DNA of 8,237 bases from Desulfurococcales archaeon (GTDB taxonomy: Archaea > Thermoproteota > Thermoprotei_A > Sulfolobales > NBVN01): contig JAMOVB010000099.1 in NCBI GenBank assembly GCA_027061705.1, forward strand, positions 1 through 8,237, in the 5' to 3' direction. The position numbers and the translations under genes were made by a program. The notes below the pieces were generated by a model. The model saw only the letters and a list, made by a program, of their open reading frames with translations. It ran no database searches and was not told the origin of the DNA. Position 1 is the first letter of the stretch. The number at the start of each line of letters is the position of its first letter. This document shows, piece after piece, positions 5,489-8,237 of this stretch.

Positions 5489-6553
5489 ATGAGGGTGTGG
5501 ATGGATGCGCTAACCTCTAAGCAAGGCACGCTCTTCGCCTCATTGGCTAGGAGCCTCATTAAACTAGGTCACGACGTGCTACTAACATGTAGGAGGTATG
5601 AATATACCATAGCGTCTATAGAGCGGCAGGGAGTTGATGCAGTGGTTGTTGGAGAGTATTCAGAAGGAGATTCTTACGATAAGGTGATCGCCGATGCTGA
5701 AAGAATGGTCGAATTAACTGGAATCGTAAGAAGGTTCCGCCCAAATGTGCTGATAGCGTACCCGAACCCCCCTGCAGCACGGGTCGCTTTCGGAACGGGC
5801 GTGGGGTACGTAGCCATTACGGACTCGCCCCACGCCATCATACCAAGCAGACTCTCGCTCCCTCTGGCTGACGCTGTTCTTGCTTCTGAGGCAATACCTG
5901 GCAGGGAGCTTAGGCGCTTCATGTATGATGACGCCATGCTACGGCAGTATAGAGGGGTTGATGAATTACTCTGGATCCTTAGATCAAGGCCCAGTGAACA
6001 GCATGTTAAGGATCTTGGCCTAACGCCGGGCGACTACGTTGTCCTAAGGCCGCATGAAGAGAAAGCCACATACTACCGCGGTGTGGAGGTCGGTGTAAAC
6101 CTTGTAAGGCTTGCTAGGGGGATTAACGACCTCGGGTATACCGTGGTGTTCCTTCCTAGGTACGGTTCCCACGCAAGGCTCATTGAAGTTCTTAGAGATG
6201 CCGGCATACAGGTCTCCGTAATTAGCGGGGGGTACGACGGCGTGAGTTTAAGCTACTATGCAGCCGCAGTTGTGACCGGAGGTTCTACACTAGCTAGGGA
6301 AGCCGCATTACTCGGAACGCTAGGCATAACCTACTACCCCGGCCGAATCTACGTTAATGACTACGTAGCTAGTAAGGGTTACCCCCTCTTTAAATGTAGA
6401 AGGGATGACGAAATATTAGCGCTAATCCAGGAGAAGGGAGGCCTAAATAGAAGTAGGACGTTTGAGAGTATTTTGAAGAGACTGAGGAGCGACTTTGAGG
6501 ACCCGCTTGACCACATTCTCGACCTGCTTCGAAGGGTGGGTGTCAAGTATTGA
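5489..6553 (+). CDS. DUF354 family protein (GT-B-like fold)
   Basis: The 354-residue product matches the archaeal DUF354/COG1817 family, predicted to have the two-domain GT-B fold of UDP-GlcNAc 2-epimerases and glycosyltransferases; no biochemical role is established to my knowledge. The N-terminal MRVWMDALT plus LIKLGHDVLLTCR (24-35) is a Rossmann-type start as in 'GHEVLITaR' of the family. The C-terminal domain (about 175-350) contains YVVLRPHEEKATYY (183-196), YTVVFLPRYG (217-226) and the GT-B-type nucleotide-sugar loop GGSTLAREAALLG (264-276). There is no signal peptide or membrane helix. The ATG start matches the family N-terminus but lacks a clear ribosome site, which fits a short-leader mRNA from the inverted-repeat promoter. 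Its stop overlaps the next start by 4 bp. The divergent hexose-phosphate mutase hints at glycan or nucleotide-sugar work, as inference only. Confidence 0.88.
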   Translation: MRVWMDALTSKQGTLFASLARSLIKLGHDVLLTCRRYEYTIASIERQGVDAVVVGEYSEGDSYDKVIADAERMVELTGIVRRFRPNVLIAYPNPPAARVAFGTGVGYVAITDSPHAIIPSRLSLPLADAVLASEAIPGRELRRFMYDDAMLRQYRGVDELLWILRSRPSEQHVKDLGLTPGDYVVLRPHEEKATYYRGVEVGVNLVRLARGINDLGYTVVFLPRYGSHARLIEVLRDAGIQVSVISGGYDGVSLSYYAAAVVTGGSTLAREAALLGTLGITYYPGRIYVNDYVASKGYPLFKCRRDDEILALIQEKGGLNRSRTFESILKRLRSDFEDPLDHILDLLRRVGVKY

Positions 6554-7401
6554 GTAAGGATGTGAAGATACTGCTCAACTGCTGGCTTAAGAACCTAAGC
6601 AATATCGACAGCTTCGTTAGGTCCGCCATCAACTTAAACGTTGATGGCGTGGAGCTGAGCTTGGATTATCCCCTAACCCTCAGCTCGCCAGAGTCACGAA
6701 GGCTTGCGAAGCTCCTAGCAGACAATAACCTATTACTGGCCGTGCATTTGCCGTGGCGTGAGGTGCACCTAGCCTCCCCAATAAGGGAAGTGAGGTTAGC
6801 GTCGTTAAAGGTAGTTAGAACCGCGCTAGGCATTTCAGAATACGTACCTATTGAATACGTCCTTACGCACCTCTCAACAAATCAGGCATTCTGCGGACCT
6901 AACGATAGAGTTTGCATCGATGCGTCTGTGGAGTCCTTAGCTAGTATTGCTGAGCTTGCTAATGACTTAGGAACTAACGTGCTAGTGGAAACCGTTGCTG
7001 ATAGGTGTTGCTCTAATGAGGAAAAACTACCTGCTGTCTTAGAGAAAGTAAATTTAAGCAGTGTAGGAGTCTGCATTGACCTCCCTCACATTATTGAACG
7101 CAGGCATAAGCTATGGGGGGCAAGCCTAGGTACTGTTGTGGGTGTCCTTCGCGACGCCCCTCCCGTAATTCTGGAAAGGGCTTTCAGCGCTCACGTGCAC
7201 GGCGTTAAGCGCATCCATGGGCAGGTAATGGCTCACGTGATGCCTTCACGCAGGTTTCTCTCCCATCTTCTTAGGGAGTATATTGAGAATTTAAACAGGT
7301 TAAAATACGTTACAATAGAAGTGTTTAGAGACGGATCGGGTAGGGAGGTTAGGGACTTAAGCGCGCTGGAGTGGATCATTGAGAGGTTGCGGAGGCTGTA
7401 G
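6550..7401 (+). CDS. Xylose-isomerase-like TIM-barrel protein (sugar isomerase / AP endonuclease 2 superfamily)
   Basis: The 283-residue product shows the alternating strand/helix pattern and metal-site residues of the AP endonuclease family 2/sugar phosphate isomerase-epimerase superfamily. Barrel-end motifs are VELSLDYP (Glu35), AVHLPW (His66), VLTHLS (His107), VLVETV (Glu147), CIDLPH (Asp177, His180), AHVHG (His215, His217) and VTIEVF (Glu257). These would supply a full divalent-metal site. Substrate cannot be predicted: superfamily members include Nfo-type DNA endonucleases, tagatose epimerases and inositol catabolic enzymes. It lacks the extended conserved blocks I would expect of a true Nfo/endonuclease IV. 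TTG at 6550 overlaps the DUF354 stop as TTGA, with GGGTGGG at 6534-6540, 9 nt upstream, implying coupled translation. A GTG at 6562 is a weaker alternative. RNase HII follows after 3 bp. Confidence 0.85.
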   Translation: MSKDVKILLNCWLKNLSNIDSFVRSAINLNVDGVELSLDYPLTLSSPESRRLAKLLADNNLLLAVHLPWREVHLASPIREVRLASLKVVRTALGISEYVPIEYVLTHLSTNQAFCGPNDRVCIDASVESLASIAELANDLGTNVLVETVADRCCSNEEKLPAVLEKVNLSSVGVCIDLPHIIERRHKLWGASLGTVVGVLRDAPPVILERAFSAHVHGVKRIHGQVMAHVMPSRRFLSHLLREYIENLNRLKYVTIEVFRDGSGREVRDLSALEWIIERLRRL

Positions 7402-7404
7402 GTA

Positions 7405-8085
7405 ATGCCGGATAGAATGGTGGCTGGAATCGATGAGGCTGGTAGAGGGCCTCTCGTGGGGTGCATGTTTCAAGCATGCGTGGTTGTTAGAGAAAGCACT
7501 CTTAAGAAATTAAGAAGCATCGGCGTCCGCGATAGTAAGAGCATTTCACGCTTACGGAGGGCAGCGCTTATTGGCGCTGTGCTGAGCTCCGCCGAGGTTG
7601 TGCTTGTTAGGTCCTATCCGCCTCAAGTTATTGATAAGGAGAATATAAACACACTGCTCGCCCGCGGCCTTGTTGAGTTGGTTAGGACAGCAATAGCACT
7701 TGTCGGGAGGAAGAACTTGGTTAAGGTGTACGCCGATGAAATCTCCGGACGCAATGCCCGTGAGATACTGGAGAGGGGCTTGAGCGTGCCGCTAGTCATT
7801 GAGGCGGGTGCTGACCGTAAGTATGTCGTCGTTAGCGCCGCTTCAATAGTGGCTAAGTACTTTCGTGATACCCACGTTAGAAGAATCAGCAGCGTGTGGG
7901 GCGACTTAGGCAGCGGCTATCCTTCCGACCCGAGGACACGGAGGTGGGTCTTAAGCTACTATAAGGAGTTAGGAGATCTGCCCCCAATAGTTAGGTCTTC
8001 TTGGCGAACGCTTGCTAAGCTAGGCATAGGGCCGAGGAAGGGAGGTCTGGAAAAGTGGATTAGGAGGGAGGGTAGGCTTACTTAA
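7405..8085 (+). CDS. rnhB: Ribonuclease HII
   Basis: Endonuclease cutting the RNA strand of RNA/DNA hybrids and single ribonucleotides embedded in DNA. The 226 residues match archaeal RNase HII (about 210-230). The N-terminal GIDEAGRGP (8-16) supplies catalytic Asp10 and Glu11 plus the GRG motif that recognises the RNA-DNA junction. Asp111 (VYADEIS) is the third acidic ligand. Asp137, in GADRKY before VVSAASIVAKYFRD, is the likely fourth. GSGYPSDPRT (169-178) is the conserved GYPSDP loop. The ATG has GGAGG at 7391-7395, 9 nt upstream; an ATG at 7417 would also leave the DEAGRG motif intact. It is the third gene of a tight operon behind DUF354 and the TIM-barrel protein, an order without an obvious functional reason. 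Confidence 0.97.
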   Translation: MPDRMVAGIDEAGRGPLVGCMFQACVVVRESTLKKLRSIGVRDSKSISRLRRAALIGAVLSSAEVVLVRSYPPQVIDKENINTLLARGLVELVRTAIALVGRKNLVKVYADEISGRNAREILERGLSVPLVIEAGADRKYVVVSAASIVAKYFRDTHVRRISSVWGDLGSGYPSDPRTRRWVLSYYKELGDLPPIVRSSWRTLAKLGIGPRKGGLEKWIRREGRLT

Positions 8086-8090
8086 TTTAA
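8083..8090 (+). promoter_or_regulatory. Possible TATA box for the DRG-like GTPase gene
   Basis: TAATTTAA overlaps the RNase HII stop codon. With a 26-bp spacing, transcription would start near 8113, just ahead of the AGAGGG ribosome site at 8115-8120 and the ATG at 8128. Read-through from the rnhB operon is equally possible. Confidence 0.35.
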
Positions 8091-8127
8091 CTTACGAAGC
8101 GACATCAATAGCTTAGAGGGCCGGGCA

Positions 8128-8237
8128 ATGCCTACGAACCTCCCAGCCGAGGCTAGGGCTAAGTGGGTTAAGTATCTCGACGCTAGGACACCGGAGGAGA
8201 AGCTCAAGGCGCTGGAGGAGTACCTATCGGCAATACC
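8128..8237 (+). CDS. DRG/Obg-like GTPase, N-terminal fragment cut by the window edge
   Basis: Only the first 36 codons are present and the frame is open to the window end. The start, MPTNLPAEARAKWVKYLDAR then TPEEKLKALEEYLSAIP, is characteristic as I recall it of crenarchaeal TGS-domain GTPases of the DRG/Obg group, which begin with an 'NLPAEAKAKW ... TPEEK ... L-EFLS-IPKHKGTE' coiled-coil segment. The G domain motifs would lie beyond the window, so the GTPase call rests on this N-terminal signature alone. The ATG has AGAGGG at 8115-8120, 7 nt upstream. DRG proteins associate with ribosomes and translation. Confidence 0.72.
   Translation, partial: MPTNLPAEARAKWVKYLDARTPEEKLKALEEYLSAI

Noticed and set aside
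1..8237. CRISPR array, tRNA, insertion sequence or integration site
   Set aside because: No spaced direct repeats, cloverleaf-like segment, transposase or flanking inverted repeats were seen by eye on either strand.

Overview
The window looks like chromosomal core DNA from a thermophilic crenarchaeote (Thermoproteota). The evidence is an Alba chromatin protein very close to Sulfolobus Sso10b, a single TIP49/RuvB-like AAA+ ATPase, an archaeal-type phosphohexomutase, RNase HII, and the start of a DRG-like GTPase. Starts are mixed ATG/GTG/TTG, strong GAGGTG-type ribosome sites occur, AGG/AGA arginine codons dominate, and genes are very tightly packed. I cannot name the genus.

Layout. Left end (1-1690, + strand): Alba with a TATA box, ribosome site and T-run terminator; a 3-hexulose-6-phosphate synthase-like gene that appears leaderless; and a small single-pass membrane protein of unknown function. 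Convergent to these, after a 14-bp gap, is the TIP49 ATPase (3064-1703, - strand). It is divergent from a small winged-helix-like protein with an arginine-rich tail (3131-3655, +). That gene overlaps by 11 bp, tail to tail, with a Trm112-like zinc protein (4034-3645, -). The zinc gene overlaps by 4 bp the gene transcribed before it, a phosphoglucosamine/phosphomannose/phosphoglucose mutase (5404-4031, -). Divergent from the mutase is a + strand operon: a DUF354 GT-B-like protein, a xylose-isomerase-like TIM barrel (4-bp TTGA overlap), then RNase HII (3-bp gap). A DRG-type GTPase starts at 8128 and is cut by the window edge.

How the genes may work together. Alba, TIP49 and RNase HII are chromatin/nucleic-acid functions. 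The hexulose-phosphate synthase fits pentose supply through the reverse ribulose monophosphate route, which archaea lacking the oxidative pentose phosphate pathway use. The mutase and DUF354 gene share a short divergent promoter region and may both serve activated-sugar or glycan synthesis. The TIM-barrel gene could belong with them or with RNase HII in DNA repair. These links are inferred from position.

I see no tRNA or rRNA, CRISPR array, insertion sequence or sign of recent transfer. No gap between genes exceeds about 130 bp. The most promising leads are the DUF354/TIM-barrel/rnhB operon, the enlarged Trm112-like protein coupled to a sugar mutase, the winged-helix protein with an Arg tail, and two divergent gene pairs that each appear to share one AT-rich promoter element.
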